Shown: positions 1 through 9,803 of the stretch, piece by piece
How positions within the stretch are numbered: the first letter of the stretch is position 1
Layout: each line of letters begins with the position of its first letter
Origin: Saprospiraceae bacterium
GTDB taxonomy: Bacteria > Bacteroidota > Bacteroidia > Chitinophagales > Saprospiraceae
Assembly: GCA_017985675.1 (NCBI GenBank)
Contig: JAGNXB010000004.1
Span: 48,257 to 112,256 of the forward strand
DNA: 64,000 nt
Direction of reading: 5' to 3'
Translations under genes and position numbers: made by a program
Notes under the pieces: generated by a model
Database searches by the model: none
What the model was told of the DNA's origin: nothing
The model's input: the letters and a program-made list of their open reading frames with translations, nothing else

Positions 1-721
1 TACTTGCATAACGCAGTAAACGTGGGTTATCGGATATGCCCGGGTCTTTCATTAAGACCTCCGAGCTGATTCGAATGGTAGAAATCGGCGTTTTAAACTC
101 ATGCGTCATATTATTTATAAAATCCTTCTGAAGCTCTGAAAGTCGTTTCTGTTTGAGTATAATGAATAAGGAGTAGAGAAAAAATAGAATGGTGACCAAA
201 AGTATACCTGAAAATATAAGGGCACCTGGCATATTCTCCAGTATGAAGCTTGTCCGGCCGGGAAACCTGACTCCAAAATAGTACAAAAACTGGTCGTATT
301 TGGGCAGGTTACCTGCCAGCGGGCTTGCTGCTGCTGCATCTTGGAATGAAAAATAATTTCCATAAACCATCTGATCAGAGGCACAATCATAGATTGCATA
401 CTCAAAATCAGATGTCATTGCAACTGCTTCAAATTCCTTTCGCAAAAAATATTCTAATGCACCTGCATCAATAGCATCATTGACATTGACCACATAATAA
501 TTGGAACTCAGCTTTTTGACAAGATCGTAAGTAGGCAACTCACTTTTATTGTACCGGGCAATCTCTCTGGCTACGTTTATTAAAGCAATATGTACACGTT
601 GTTGGAATTCCTGATCCTTAAAATCCCAGGTCCTCATAAACCAATAAGACTGAAAGGCTAAGATCCCAATAATGGATAGGCCCCCAAAAAAAACAACTCT
701 CCAGATGATCCGATTCGACAT
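1..721 (-). CDS. Sensor histidine kinase, N-terminal part (runs off window start)
   Basis: The minus-strand frame is open from an ATG at 719-721 to base 1, giving about 240 residues. A first membrane helix lies at residues 8-27 and a second at about 166-188, with a periplasmic sensor region of about 135 residues between them. A charged linker then leads into the H-box, with NNMTHEFKTPIST around His206, the phosphate-accepting histidine of HisKA kinases. The ATPase domain lies outside the window. Known: such kinases sense an envelope signal and phosphorylate a response regulator. The stimulus and partner cannot be seen here. No similarity of the sensor region to a named domain was recognised. 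Confidence 0.9.
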   Translation of the reverse strand, partial: MSNRIIWRVVFFGGLSIIGILAFQSYWFMRTWDFKDQEFQQRVHIALINVAREIARYNKSELPTYDLVKKLSSNYYVVNVNDAIDAGALEYFLRKEFEAVAMTSDFEYAIYDCASDQMVYGNYFSFQDAAAASPLAGNLPKYDQFLYYFGVRFPGRTSFILENMPGALIFSGILLVTILFFLYSLFIILKQKRLSELQKDFINNMTHEFKTPISTIRISSEVLMKDPGISDNPRLLRYAS

Positions 722-944
722 GCGATGGAAAAATACAGCTTTTTATAAGTCCGGCATGATGGAATGATTGATAAAGTGAATTCTAACTGTGAAAATCGTT
801 AAGTCACCATATCAAGGACTAGTGCTGAAACAAGAATTGATGAATACAGCCTGGCGTCTTCGTCCAGGTCTATATTGGAATGAAAGAAACGGGATCTGAT
901 AAAATAGTGTGGTAGTTCACCGTCTGAGCAGCTACCTTTGCTCT

Positions 945-1847
945 ATGCGCTTCCGATTGTTCCTGATCCTTTTATTTCAGATATCGGCCATTTCGGCTTT
1001 TGCCCTGTTTAATCCCTTTGAGCTCAGACACCGGCTGTCTGATGAAGAGTTGCAACAAATAGCTTTTAGCCAAAGGAATCCTTTTGAACTAATTCGTGGG
1101 GACGAAGCCAAAGAGATACTTGCCTATTTACCTTCAACGACATCTCCCAATCTAGCTATAAAGACGATTGAGGATAACCGCTACGTCAGGACACCAGGTT
1201 TACTTTTCTGGATTTACCTTGCTCTTTTCTTCTTTCTAAGTCTCCTGATCAACCTCGAACGGCATCTCTTGGTACGCATGATGAGGGGAATGTTTAACGA
1301 TCAGTTAGCGTTTAGCCTGATGCGCGATAAGGAACGCAGCGGCGCTTCAGTTTATCTTTCCTGGTATCTATTCTTTTTTGTCAATGCCGGAATTTTCTTG
1401 TTCCAGATCAGCAATTGGTGGACTAAAGGGCAATTTCCAGGAGGTGCACAGATCTTTTTACTGTGGTTTTCTTTAGCTGTATTGGGTTTTTATGCACTCA
1501 AACACATGATCCTTAACTTTATCGGGGCCATTTTTCCCCTTGCCAAACCGATGCAACAATATGGTTTTAGTATCAATTTGTTTAATGCTTTACTGGGGTT
1601 AGTGCTGTTTCCTATCAATGTAGGATTGAGCTATTCTAATGGATTTACACAAGATATTTTCCTATTTATTGGTTTGGCCTTGGTTACTATTAGTTTCATC
1701 TTAAGAGTAGCCAGAGGCTTATGGATTGGCCTTCCACACCTGACAAGCAGTCCAATCCACTTTTTTCTTTATCTTTGCGCTGTTGAATTGGCGCCTGTCC
1801 TGATACTAGTGAAGTTGATTGGGGAATATGGGCTTGGAGGCCAATGA
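945..1847 (+). CDS. DUF4271-type multi-pass membrane protein
   Basis: A 300-residue protein. It starts with a signal-like segment (MRFRLFLILLFQ), then a soluble stretch of about 80 residues (repeated NPFEL), then about six or seven hydrophobic helices from residue 85 onward. An in-frame GTG at 909 would add 12 residues, but the ATG at 945 places the hydrophobic segment at the N-terminus and is preferred. The layout fits DUF4271 proteins of Bacteroidota, which commonly sit directly before hemD, as here with a 21-nt gap. Function is unknown. Co-transcription with the HemD-like gene is inferred from spacing. Confidence 0.75.
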   Translation: MRFRLFLILLFQISAISAFALFNPFELRHRLSDEELQQIAFSQRNPFELIRGDEAKEILAYLPSTTSPNLAIKTIEDNRYVRTPGLLFWIYLALFFFLSLLINLERHLLVRMMRGMFNDQLAFSLMRDKERSGASVYLSWYLFFFVNAGIFLFQISNWWTKGQFPGGAQIFLLWFSLAVLGFYALKHMILNFIGAIFPLAKPMQQYGFSINLFNALLGLVLFPINVGLSYSNGFTQDIFLFIGLALVTISFILRVARGLWIGLPHLTSSPIHFFLYLCAVELAPVLILVKLIGEYGLGGQ

Positions 1848-1868
1848 AAATACTAATGGCCTAATCAG

Positions 1869-2636
1869 ATGTCGGTAACGGAAACGTATAAAAGGGTAAA
1901 GACTATTCTGGTTTCCCAACCCAAACCTGAAAGATCTCCTTATTATCAGCTAGAAGAGAAGTATGGCTTGACCATCGATTGGCGCCCCTTCATTCATGTT
2001 GAGGGTCTTACTGCTAAGGAATTTAGGAAATTTAAGATTTATCCTGAAGAATATAGCGCCATCATCTTCACCAGTCTATACAGTATCGATCATTTTTTTC
2101 GCATGGCTGAGGAGCTCCGGTATAAAATTCCAGAGGATCTTAAGTATTTCTGCCTCACAGAAGCGATTGCAAATTACTTACAGAAATTCATCATTTACCG
2201 CAAAAGGAAGGTTTTTTATGGTACGCGGAACATCATTGATCTCAAATCGCCTCTGTTAAAACATCGCGACAAAGAGCGCTTTTTACTACCCTGTTCCAAT
2301 CTCGCAGCTCCTGAAGTAACCTCCTACCTCAGGGATAATAAGTTCAACTTCAACGAGGCACTAATGTACCAAACCGTTAGCAGTGACCTTTCAGATCTAA
2401 GAGACATCTTCTACGATGTTCTTGTATTTTTTAGCCCCTTGGGCATTAAATCCCTCAATGATAATTTCCCGGATTTCCAGCAAAATGAGACGCGCATTGC
2501 TGTATTTGGAGATAGCACATTAAAAGCTGCCGAAGAAGCAGGTCTATATATAAACATCAAGGCACCTACAGTAGAATTAGTTTCAATGCCAATGGCGTTA
2601 GGGGCTTATCTTAAATTATCCAACCCGGAGATCTGA
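1869..2636 (+). CDS. hemD: Uroporphyrinogen-III synthase family protein (HemD-like)
   Basis: 255 residues, near the usual HemD length. The N-terminal part reads KTILVSQPKPE followed by IIFTSLYSIDHF, matching the two-lobed HemD fold in which each lobe begins with a short beta strand. The second lobe has VLVFFSPLGIKSL and IAVFGDSTLKAAEEAG, the usual place of the 'FxSxxgv' and 'GxxTaxal' motifs. Known: HemD closes and inverts ring D of hydroxymethylbilane to make uroporphyrinogen III in heme and corrinoid synthesis. HemD sequences diverge strongly, so the call rests on length, motifs and the DUF4271 neighbour. A supply of tetrapyrrole would also feed the B12-dependent NrdJ encoded at 18004 (inference). 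Confidence 0.75.
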   Translation: MSVTETYKRVKTILVSQPKPERSPYYQLEEKYGLTIDWRPFIHVEGLTAKEFRKFKIYPEEYSAIIFTSLYSIDHFFRMAEELRYKIPEDLKYFCLTEAIANYLQKFIIYRKRKVFYGTRNIIDLKSPLLKHRDKERFLLPCSNLAAPEVTSYLRDNKFNFNEALMYQTVSSDLSDLRDIFYDVLVFFSPLGIKSLNDNFPDFQQNETRIAVFGDSTLKAAEEAGLYINIKAPTVELVSMPMALGAYLKLSNPEI

Positions 2637-2865
2637 TCACGTTAGTGTTAAAATATTCGCTTTGATTATTGTTAGGGTGGCACCCTTCGGAATCCTCTAG
2701 ACCATATAGAGACCTTTCTGTCCATCAGGTTTATAGCATTTCAATGTCTAATTGGTTCAATTTTAGTCCATTTGCCTATTTGTAGTATGTAGAGGATGCA
2801 ACCATCCTGCCCAATAGTCGTATAAAGTTTTATTCGATATATAATATCAACTAAAAACTTTAGTG

Positions 2866-3702
2866 ATGGTACGTTTTCTTGCATTTACACTTTTCTCAAT
2901 CAGCACTATACATCTATCTGCTCAAATGGAGGTAGCCGACCCCCTAGCTGCCTATTCAGCACCTGAAAGGTACATTCGAGAACACGCATCATTAGCCGTA
3001 ACGGAGATGTATCAAAGCGGTATACCATCGAGCATCAAACTGGCGCAGGGCATACTTGAATCAAGTTCTGGCCAAAGCAGGCTTGCGCGTGAAGGAGCTA
3101 ACCACTTTGGTATAAAATGTAAAAGTTACTGGATTGGTGATACTCTTCTAGTCAAAGATGATGACTTCGACAAATCCGGTCAGCTCATGGAATCGTGTTT
3201 CCGCAGGTACCCCGATGCTGCTCAATCCTATAAGGACCACACCGAATTTCTGATGAATACACCGAGATATAGTGACCTATTCCAATTAGATCGAACTGAT
3301 TATCACGCATGGGCAAGTGGTTTACAACGATGTGGTTATGCCACTAATCCGCAATATGCCAATTTATTAGTAGGGTTAGTAGAACGATATAATCTGCAGG
3401 TTTTTGACCGCGTACCCGAGCACGCAATTGCCGCTTGTCTTGATTATTATGATACGCAATTATATGTTGACAACCATCAAAGGAACGCCCAAGATGTTTT
3501 GACTTCGACAAAACCAACAGCGGTTCAATTACCTCGTCATTACAAAGGTGGTTGGTTGAGAGAAAATACGCGCATGCGTATGTTAACTAGTCTGTTGGAC
3601 AGTGCACGATCGAAATCGGAAAAAGAAGTAGCAACAACTTCATCTGTACCATCTGATGGATTCCTTGGTTTTGACGTTCCTGCCTCAGCGGATGCGCGTT
3701 AA
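2866..3702 (+). CDS. Secreted glucosaminidase (GH73-like peptidoglycan hydrolase)
   Basis: 278 residues with a cleavable signal peptide ending in LSAQ at about residue 20. The catalytic domain, residues about 30-180, contains SIKLAQGILESSSGQS with the general-acid Glu, then NHFGIKCK and YPDAAQSYKDHTEFL, the hallmark motifs of mannosyl-glycoprotein endo-beta-N-acetylglucosaminidase/FlgJ-type hydrolases. A GTG at 2863 lies directly before the ATG at 2866; the ATG is chosen. The C-terminal 90 residues are unassigned, and no LysM domain is evident. Role: cutting the glycan backbone of peptidoglycan in the periplasm or outside the cell. The preceding 229 bases hold no gene that I can recognise. 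Confidence 0.85.
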   Translation: MVRFLAFTLFSISTIHLSAQMEVADPLAAYSAPERYIREHASLAVTEMYQSGIPSSIKLAQGILESSSGQSRLAREGANHFGIKCKSYWIGDTLLVKDDDFDKSGQLMESCFRRYPDAAQSYKDHTEFLMNTPRYSDLFQLDRTDYHAWASGLQRCGYATNPQYANLLVGLVERYNLQVFDRVPEHAIAACLDYYDTQLYVDNHQRNAQDVLTSTKPTAVQLPRHYKGGWLRENTRMRMLTSLLDSARSKSEKEVATTSSVPSDGFLGFDVPASADAR

Positions 3703-3721
3703 AATGAAATGAAGATTTTCC

Positions 3722-5356
3722 CTACAAAAGGGTTGATTCCAAGTGGTCCAGTTTATGTTGGTAATCCGTGGTAAAGTGTAAGCCCCGGCTTTCACGGCGC
3801 ATAGCTGCTGATCGGGTTATCAGATAAGCGATGGTAATAAGGTTACGCAATTCGCATAATTGGGGGGATATCGTTGTATGATTATATAGCTCTTCCGTTT
3901 CCCGGTATAACAAATACAATCGATCCATAGCGCGTTTCAAACGGACATTAGAGCGCACTATCCCCACGTAGCTGGTCATCACCTCTTTCAATTCTTTGAG
4001 CGACTGCGTAATCAGTACCATTTCTCCGGGGGCAGTAGTGCCTTCCGCATTCCAATCAGGCACCTGCTCCATTATTGGTATATGATCTATCCCTTTTTGC
4101 ATGTCTTCTGCAATGCGATGTGCAAAGACCATTGCTTCCAATAAAGAGTTGGAAGCCAAGCGGTTGGCACCGTGCAATCCGGTAGATGTGCACTCCCCAC
4201 ATGCATAAAGATGATGGATGCTTGATCGGCCCGACATATCTGTTAGAATGCCGCCACACATATAATGACAAGCCGGTGCTACAGGAATTAAATCTTTCAT
4301 CGGATTAATACCTAATTGCATACACTTGTCATAAATTGTGGGAAAGTGATTTTTAAATCCCTCTTCATCCAAATGCCGGCAATCCAGACAGACAAACTCA
4401 TCTCCCCTGATTTTTAGTTCATTATCAATAGCTCTGGCAACGATATCACGTGGAGCCAGGGACTCCCGGGGATCATACCTTTTCATAAACTCATCCCCAT
4501 CCCTGGTTTTCAGAATAGCTCCGTATCCGCGCACTGCTTCTGAGATTAGGAAAGCTGGGTTCTCTCCTGCCGGATTGTACAAACTTGTTGGATGAAACTG
4601 TACAAATTCCATATCCCTCACCCTGCCCTTGGCCCTGTATGCCATTGCAATGCCATCACCGGATGCAATGACTGGATTGGTTGTGTGCCGGTATACCTGA
4701 CCCGCACCTCCAGTAGCCAGCACTGTCTTTCTAGCCAATAAAGTTTCAATCTGACCTGTTATTTTGTTGAGGGCATAAACACCATAACATTCAATGCCCG
4801 GGGTGATGCGAATAACATTGTAACCAAGATGATGCTGAGTTATCAGATCAATGGTAAAATAATGCTCCAGGATCTCAATATTAGGGTGCCGGCTTGCTTC
4901 ATCTAACAGAGCCCTCTGGATTTCCCAACCTGTAAGATCTTTGTAATGAAGTATCCGATTTTCAGTATGTCCACCTTCACGCCCCAGGTCGTAGGTCTTG
5001 CCCGGCTCAAAATCAAATCGGGTTCCCCATTCTATTATTTCCTTCACTCTTGCAGGCCCTTCTGTCACTACAGCCTGCACAGCATCCAGATCACATAGTC
5101 CATCACCCGCATCTAGTGTATCCGCTATATGTTTTTCGAAAGAATCTTTTTCAAGATTCCATACTGCGGCTACTCCACCCTGGGCATAACGGGTATTACT
5201 CTCATTATCATCGGTTTTAGTAAGTACCGTAATCCGCCAATCCGCCCGAAAACGAGCCAGTTTAACAGCGAGTGTCAGTCCGGCAATGCCGGATCCAACA
5301 ACCAATATGTCTGATTTGATCAATGCAGGGTATTTTTGACGAAGGTATAAAACCAT
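3722..5356 (-). CDS. nadB: L-aspartate oxidase
   Basis: 544 residues, the normal NadB length. The FAD-binding motif VVGSGIAGLTLAVKLA sits at residues about 20-35, followed by SNTRYAQGGVAAVW, the hallmark of NadB and fumarate-reductase flavoproteins. GREGGHTENRILHYKD and FVQFHPTSLY are the substrate-binding regions, and HGANRLASNSLLEAMVF is the second FAD motif. Reaction: L-aspartate to iminoaspartate, the first step of the aspartate route to quinolinate and NAD. No nadA or nadC lies next to it. The gene diverges from the glycosyltransferase with only 11 nt between start codons, so the two promoters must lie inside each other's coding start. The 3' end converges with the glucosaminidase gene, leaving 19 nt. 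Confidence 0.95.
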   Translation of the reverse strand: MVLYLRQKYPALIKSDILVVGSGIAGLTLAVKLARFRADWRITVLTKTDDNESNTRYAQGGVAAVWNLEKDSFEKHIADTLDAGDGLCDLDAVQAVVTEGPARVKEIIEWGTRFDFEPGKTYDLGREGGHTENRILHYKDLTGWEIQRALLDEASRHPNIEILEHYFTIDLITQHHLGYNVIRITPGIECYGVYALNKITGQIETLLARKTVLATGGAGQVYRHTTNPVIASGDGIAMAYRAKGRVRDMEFVQFHPTSLYNPAGENPAFLISEAVRGYGAILKTRDGDEFMKRYDPRESLAPRDIVARAIDNELKIRGDEFVCLDCRHLDEEGFKNHFPTIYDKCMQLGINPMKDLIPVAPACHYMCGGILTDMSGRSSIHHLYACGECTSTGLHGANRLASNSLLEAMVFAHRIAEDMQKGIDHIPIMEQVPDWNAEGTTAPGEMVLITQSLKELKEVMTSYVGIVRSNVRLKRAMDRLYLLYRETEELYNHTTISPQLCELRNLITIAYLITRSAAMRRESRGLHFTTDYQHKLDHLESTLL

Positions 5357-5367
5357 AACGTAGCGAA

Positions 5368-6495
5368 ATGCGAATTGCAGTTAACACCCGCGTACTGATC
5401 AAGGACAAATTGGAGGGCGTAGGTTGGTATATTTATGAAATTGTAAGCAGGCTTGTTCGAGCACATCCTGAACATACCTTTATCCTGATTTTTGACAGGC
5501 CTTACCATCCTGATTTTGTGTTTGGCCAAAATGTGATTCCTGTAGTAACACGACCGCCTGCAAGACATCCCGTTTTATTTGCGATTTGGTTTGAATGTCG
5601 ATTGCCTCATATCTTAAAAAAATATAAGGCAGATGTTTTTTATTCCCCGGATGGTTTTTTATCGCTGCGCAGCCGACTCCCAACTTTGCTTACCGTTCAT
5701 GATCTGGCCTTCAAACATTTTCCTGGTCAAAATACGTTTATTCAACGTTCTTATTACCAATTTTTTATGCCTCGCTTCCTCTTACATGCCAGGCATATCA
5801 TTGCCGTAAGCGAATCAACACGCTTGGATATACTGGATAGTGGCATTGCACCTGATAAAGTTACAGTCGCATTTAATGGTGCCAATGAGCGTTTTAAGCC
5901 GGTGGATTTATCGTCCTGCCAAATGCTCAGAGACACTTTTACAGAAGGGCAGCCATATTTCCTTTACGTTGGTGCCATTCACCCAAGAAAAAATATGATT
6001 CGACTGATTCGTGCCTTTACACAGTTCAAGCAGGATACCACACTTCCTCATAAACTTGTACTCCTCGGGCGAATGGCCTGGATGTCAGATGATGTCAAAA
6101 AGGCTATGGCAAATTCACCTGCCGCCGCAGACATTATCCATGTTGGGTATCAGGCTGAATCATTGCCGACATTCTATAGTGCTGCCACAGCTTTGGTATA
6201 TGTTTCACTTTTTGAGGGATTTGGTATCCCCATTCTCGAAGCTATGTGTTGTGACACCGCCGTCATCACGTCCAATATTTCCTCCATGCCCGAAGTAGCA
6301 GGTTCGGCAGCACTCTTAGTTGATCCTTACTCCGAGTCCCAAATAAGCCATGCGATGCAACAAATTGCTCAGGACCCCGCACTCAGGATTTCTCTTATTG
6401 ATGCGGGAAAAAAACAGCGCCAAATGTTTAGTTGGGATCATGCTGCCGGGTTGGTTTGGAACCAACTAAACGCTCTTTCTCCGCTTCAGCCTTAA
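5368..6495 (+). CDS. Glycosyltransferase family 4 protein
   Basis: 375 residues with the GT-B fold. The N-terminal acceptor domain (MRIAVNTRVL, with the glycine-rich GVGWYIYE loop) is followed by LLTVHDLAFKHFP and AVSESTR. The donor domain starts near residue 195 with FLYVGAIHPRKN and ends with EGFGIPILEAM, which holds the EX7E motif typical of retaining GT4 enzymes. It probably adds a sugar from a nucleotide donor to a surface polysaccharide or lipid-linked acceptor. The acceptor cannot be told. A flippase lies 0.2 kb away in the opposite direction (6719-8188), which fits a role in glycan assembly. Confidence 0.9.
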   Translation: MRIAVNTRVLIKDKLEGVGWYIYEIVSRLVRAHPEHTFILIFDRPYHPDFVFGQNVIPVVTRPPARHPVLFAIWFECRLPHILKKYKADVFYSPDGFLSLRSRLPTLLTVHDLAFKHFPGQNTFIQRSYYQFFMPRFLLHARHIIAVSESTRLDILDSGIAPDKVTVAFNGANERFKPVDLSSCQMLRDTFTEGQPYFLYVGAIHPRKNMIRLIRAFTQFKQDTTLPHKLVLLGRMAWMSDDVKKAMANSPAAADIIHVGYQAESLPTFYSAATALVYVSLFEGFGIPILEAMCCDTAVITSNISSMPEVAGSAALLVDPYSESQISHAMQQIAQDPALRISLIDAGKKQRQMFSWDHAAGLVWNQLNALSPLQP

Positions 6496-6536
6496 CTTTA
6501 CACCATTGAATCCGTACAAGGATATAATTTCAATTT

Positions 6537-6698
6537 ATGGCAAAACCCGTTTTTCGATATAATAGCCGTCGTGAACGCAATCTAAAAGTGCGGCGCAATA
6601 TTGGATTGATCATCCTATTTGGTGGTTTTTGGGCCTTTCTTTGGCTGATAATGAAACGGGGTGAGTGGATCGGTTGGTTAAAAACATTTACTTATTAA
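6537..6698 (+). CDS. Small single-pass membrane protein, 53 residues
   Basis: A short open frame starts with ATG at 6537 and stops at 6698. The N-terminal 20 residues are strongly basic (RRERNLKVRR), followed by one hydrophobic helix of about 17 residues (IGLIILFGGFWAFLWLI) and a short C-terminus. The positive-inside rule predicts a cytoplasmic N-terminus. It lies 41 nt after the glycosyltransferase on the same strand and converges with the flippase, 20 nt from its stop. It may be co-transcribed with the transferase. I do not recognise a named family. The codon pattern and membrane topology make it more than a chance frame. Confidence 0.6.
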   Translation: MAKPVFRYNSRRERNLKVRRNIGLIILFGGFWAFLWLIMKRGEWIGWLKTFTY

Positions 6699-6718
6699 TA
6701 TTCTCCCATTTATTTTGA

Positions 6719-8188
6719 TCAAGTACCATATTCACGAATCGTTTGTTTTTCAAAATGATACCAAAATAGAGCGTATCCGAGCAGACAAAGGCTGGCAACT
6801 GCAATTTTAATGATGGTATTTGTCTGATCCAAAAAAAAATCAAACCCGATGGCCAGCAGAATGGCCGAACCAAAATAGCCTGCCATCCGCATCAACGGAT
6901 AAGGAATAGGATAATGTCTTTGTCCCCAGATCAGACTAGCCCATACCATAAAAGCATAACAGATAAGGGTGACCCATGCAGATGCAAAATAGCCGTAGAG
7001 TGGTATCATCAGGATATTGCCCAAGATGGTGATGAAAGCCCCACCAGCCGCAATCCAGGCACCTGCAAATGTTTTATCTGTCAATTTGTACCAAACGGAA
7101 AAATTGTAATACAACCCTAAAAGTAAATTGGCGCAGAGCAATATGGGCAGTATACCAAGTCCCTCATGATAACTACTCCCTTCCCGGCCAATGAAAAACT
7201 TGAGCCAATCCTTAAATAATAAAATAGCAAGTAATCCTGCTGAAGCAGCTAAGGTATAATATCGGGTAACCCGGGCGTACATGACCGGCGCATCTTTTTG
7301 ATCAGCATGCCGGAAGAAAAATGGTTCAGCTGCATATCGAAAGGCCTGGGTAAATAGTGCAATTATCATGGCCAGCCTGTAATTGGCAGAATAAATGCCA
7401 ATCTGTGCCCGCACTTCATCGAAGGAACCTGGCAAAAAGTATCGCAGGAGTTGTCTGTCAAGCATCTCATTCACTACACCCGCCAGAGAGACAAAAATCA
7501 AAGGACCGGCATACTGGAGAATAGGCTTGAAGGACATGGAGGCCTCCTTTCTAAAAAGAAAGCGGATATCGCCAGCCACCAGAGTAAACGTCACGGCAGA
7601 ACCTAACAAATTAGCTAAAAGCACAAGCGTTAAGCGACTTTCAGGATACAGCCATGGGGTTTCAGTTTCACTAAAAAATTTGGGTAGAAGCCACAACAAT
7701 AACACATTAGCAACAATAATATTCGCGATTCCGATTAAACGGATCGTTGCGAATCGGATTGGCCGTTGTTCCAATCGCAGTCGGGCCATTGGAAATTCTG
7801 TAAAGGCATCCAGAACCAATATGAAAGCAATGATCTGAAAATCGGCACCATAGGTCGGATATCCCGTCCAATCTGCCAGCCAGGGTGATGCCAGATATAA
7901 GATAGCTCCTAGCGAAAGGATATAAAAACAAACCGGGCGAAGGATAGCAGCATAAGCTGCAGGTCGCTCGTTTGGATCTTTGCCAAAGCGAAAAAAAGCG
8001 GTATCCAACTGCAGGGTAAAAAAAACTTTTAGAAACCCTATCAGGGCATAGAAGTAGGCAATATCTCCAAATTCGCTATCCAGGAGAACCCACGTATATA
8101 AGGGGACCAGTAAAAAGTTGACAAACCGGCCAAGAATACTTGACAGACCGTAAATCAGTGTTTCGTTGGCAAGTTTGCGGATAGACAT
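6719..8188 (-). CDS. Polysaccharide flippase (MOP/Wzx-like)
   Basis: 489 residues with about 14 hydrophobic helices. It begins IRKLANETLIYGLSSILGR, a start typical of oligosaccharide flippases in this phylum, and has the charged loop between helices 4 and 6 seen in polysaccharide synthesis proteins. Known: such proteins move lipid-linked oligosaccharide across the inner membrane. A TATCTTGC box about 20 nt upstream of the start may be its own promoter. It follows RNase G on the same strand with 47 nt between, so read-through is possible. A lipid II flippase role (MurJ) is less likely because the MurJ charge pattern is not apparent. Confidence 0.85.
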   Translation of the reverse strand: MSIRKLANETLIYGLSSILGRFVNFLLVPLYTWVLLDSEFGDIAYFYALIGFLKVFFTLQLDTAFFRFGKDPNERPAAYAAILRPVCFYILSLGAILYLASPWLADWTGYPTYGADFQIIAFILVLDAFTEFPMARLRLEQRPIRFATIRLIGIANIIVANVLLLWLLPKFFSETETPWLYPESRLTLVLLANLLGSAVTFTLVAGDIRFLFRKEASMSFKPILQYAGPLIFVSLAGVVNEMLDRQLLRYFLPGSFDEVRAQIGIYSANYRLAMIIALFTQAFRYAAEPFFFRHADQKDAPVMYARVTRYYTLAASAGLLAILLFKDWLKFFIGREGSSYHEGLGILPILLCANLLLGLYYNFSVWYKLTDKTFAGAWIAAGGAFITILGNILMIPLYGYFASAWVTLICYAFMVWASLIWGQRHYPIPYPLMRMAGYFGSAILLAIGFDFFLDQTNTIIKIAVASLCLLGYALFWYHFEKQTIREYGT

Positions 8189-8235
8189 AAAGGACGTATC
8201 GCTGCAAGATACATCAAACAGACACCTGAAAAAGT

Positions 8236-9786
8236 TTAAAAGCGGATCTCATCGTCGTTCTCGTCAAAGAAGACATACTTCGTAATTGGAAATTCACTAT
8301 TTCCATATATGGGCACCCACTTATAGTGTTTCATAAACCAGGACCGCTGTGCTTTTTTCCAATCTTTTTTGAGATAGGCTTCTATAAATGGATGGGTATG
8401 TAAGGAAATCTTTGTGTTGGGGCGATTCTGTAATATGAAATTTAAGTCGCGTTCGATATCTTCAGTTACAAGTACTGTAGCATTTACCGACCCCGTGCCA
8501 CTACATGTTGGACAAACTTCAGTAGTGTCGATGGTCATCTCCGGTCTCACCCGCTGACGGGTGATTTGCATTAGACCGAATTTACTTAAAGGAAGGATTG
8601 TGTGTTGCGCCCTGTCAGAAGCCATACATTCTTCCATATATAAATACAATTGTTTGCGGTGGTCAGCGCTCCGCATATCGATGAAGTCTATTAATATTAT
8701 CCCGCCAATGTCGCGCAATCGAAGCTGACGGGCTATTTCCTTAGCGGCTTCCTGATTCACACTGAGTACTGTTGTATCAGAATTAGTCGCTCCGATCTTC
8801 GGGCCAGAATTTACATCGACCACATGCATGGCTTCTGTATGTTCAATCACCAGATAAGCACCGCTTTGCAAGGTATAAGTCTTTCCAAAGGATGCTTTTA
8901 TCTGACGACTAACACCATAATTTTCAAAAAGAGGACGTGTCCCCTTGTAATGGTTCAGAATTTTAACCTGTTCGGGAGAGATTGTTTCAAGATAATTTTT
9001 GATATGGGCATACATTTCCCGATCGTTTGTTGCAATCCGGTTAAACGATCCATTCAATAAATCTCTAAGTATACTGGATGTTTTGTCGAGTTCACTCAAC
9101 AGTTTTACAGGAGCCTTGGCTTTGTACAACTGACGCTGGATTTGCTGCCATTTTTCAATCAACCCCGTCATTTCCTCGTGCAGGTCGGCCACTTTTTTAC
9201 CTTCTGCGGCTGTGCGAACAATAACACCAAAATGTTTGGGCCGAATACTTTCTACTAAGGTTGCCAACCGGCGTTTTTCCTCTTGGGTGCTGACTTTTTT
9301 GGAGACAGCGACATTGTCTGCAAAAGGCGTAAGGACCATGTATCGGCCTGGAATGGTAATCTCACACGTTAGGCGCGGACCCTTAGTGGAAATAGGTTCT
9401 TTTAGAATCTGGACAAGTAGGTCATCCCGCTTGTTAAGTACCTGGTCTACCTTGCCGGTTTTGATAATTTCCGGCTCATACTCAAAATTGTCAAGCATCG
9501 AGGTATTATGAGCCCCTGAAATGCATTGAACCGTAAATTTACTTAGCGATCGAAGCTTGGGGCCTAGGTCTGTATAATGAAGAAATGCTTCTTTCTGGTG
9601 ACCAATATCAACAAAAGCAGCATTTAAACCTGGTGTTAACTTCTTGACTTGACCCAAGAAAATATCACCAACAGTAAAATTTTCATTGGTTTTCTGGTGG
9701 TGCAGCTCCATGAGCCTGCCATCTTCCAGAATGGCTATCTCCACACTCGTGGGAGTGGAGTAGATGATGAGTTCCTTTTCCACCAT
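8236..9786 (-). CDS. rng: Ribonuclease G/E family endoribonuclease
   Basis: 516 residues from the ATG at 9784-9786, beginning MVEKELIIYS as RNase G does. An upstream in-frame GTG at 9805-9807 lies inside a hairpin and is rejected. An S1 RNA-binding domain covers residues about 30-115 (VGDIFLGQVKKLTPGLNAAF). The catalytic region has VDVNSGPKIG and GIILIDFIDMRS, holding the Mg-binding aspartates. CPTCSGTGSV is the zinc-link cysteine motif. There is no long disordered scaffold tail, so it is the short G-type. Role: cutting AU-rich single-stranded RNA in rRNA maturation and mRNA decay. Its leader of about 290 nt may be used for control (see the hairpin at 9804-9827). Confidence 0.93.
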   Translation of the reverse strand: MVEKELIIYSTPTSVEIAILEDGRLMELHHQKTNENFTVGDIFLGQVKKLTPGLNAAFVDIGHQKEAFLHYTDLGPKLRSLSKFTVQCISGAHNTSMLDNFEYEPEIIKTGKVDQVLNKRDDLLVQILKEPISTKGPRLTCEITIPGRYMVLTPFADNVAVSKKVSTQEEKRRLATLVESIRPKHFGVIVRTAAEGKKVADLHEEMTGLIEKWQQIQRQLYKAKAPVKLLSELDKTSSILRDLLNGSFNRIATNDREMYAHIKNYLETISPEQVKILNHYKGTRPLFENYGVSRQIKASFGKTYTLQSGAYLVIEHTEAMHVVDVNSGPKIGATNSDTTVLSVNQEAAKEIARQLRLRDIGGIILIDFIDMRSADHRKQLYLYMEECMASDRAQHTILPLSKFGLMQITRQRVRPEMTIDTTEVCPTCSGTGSVNATVLVTEDIERDLNFILQNRPNTKISLHTHPFIEAYLKKDWKKAQRSWFMKHYKWVPIYGNSEFPITKYVFFDENDDEIRF

Positions 9787-9803
9787 GAATAACGGTGCTA
9801 GGG

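Noticed and set aside
2674..2686. AGGGTG-G-CACCCT palindrome after hemD as a terminator
   Set aside because: The loop is too small and no T run follows.
7395..7838. 147-residue frame opposite the flippase gene
   Set aside because: Antisense to a clear 14-helix membrane protein; composition is that of a reversed hydrophobic gene.
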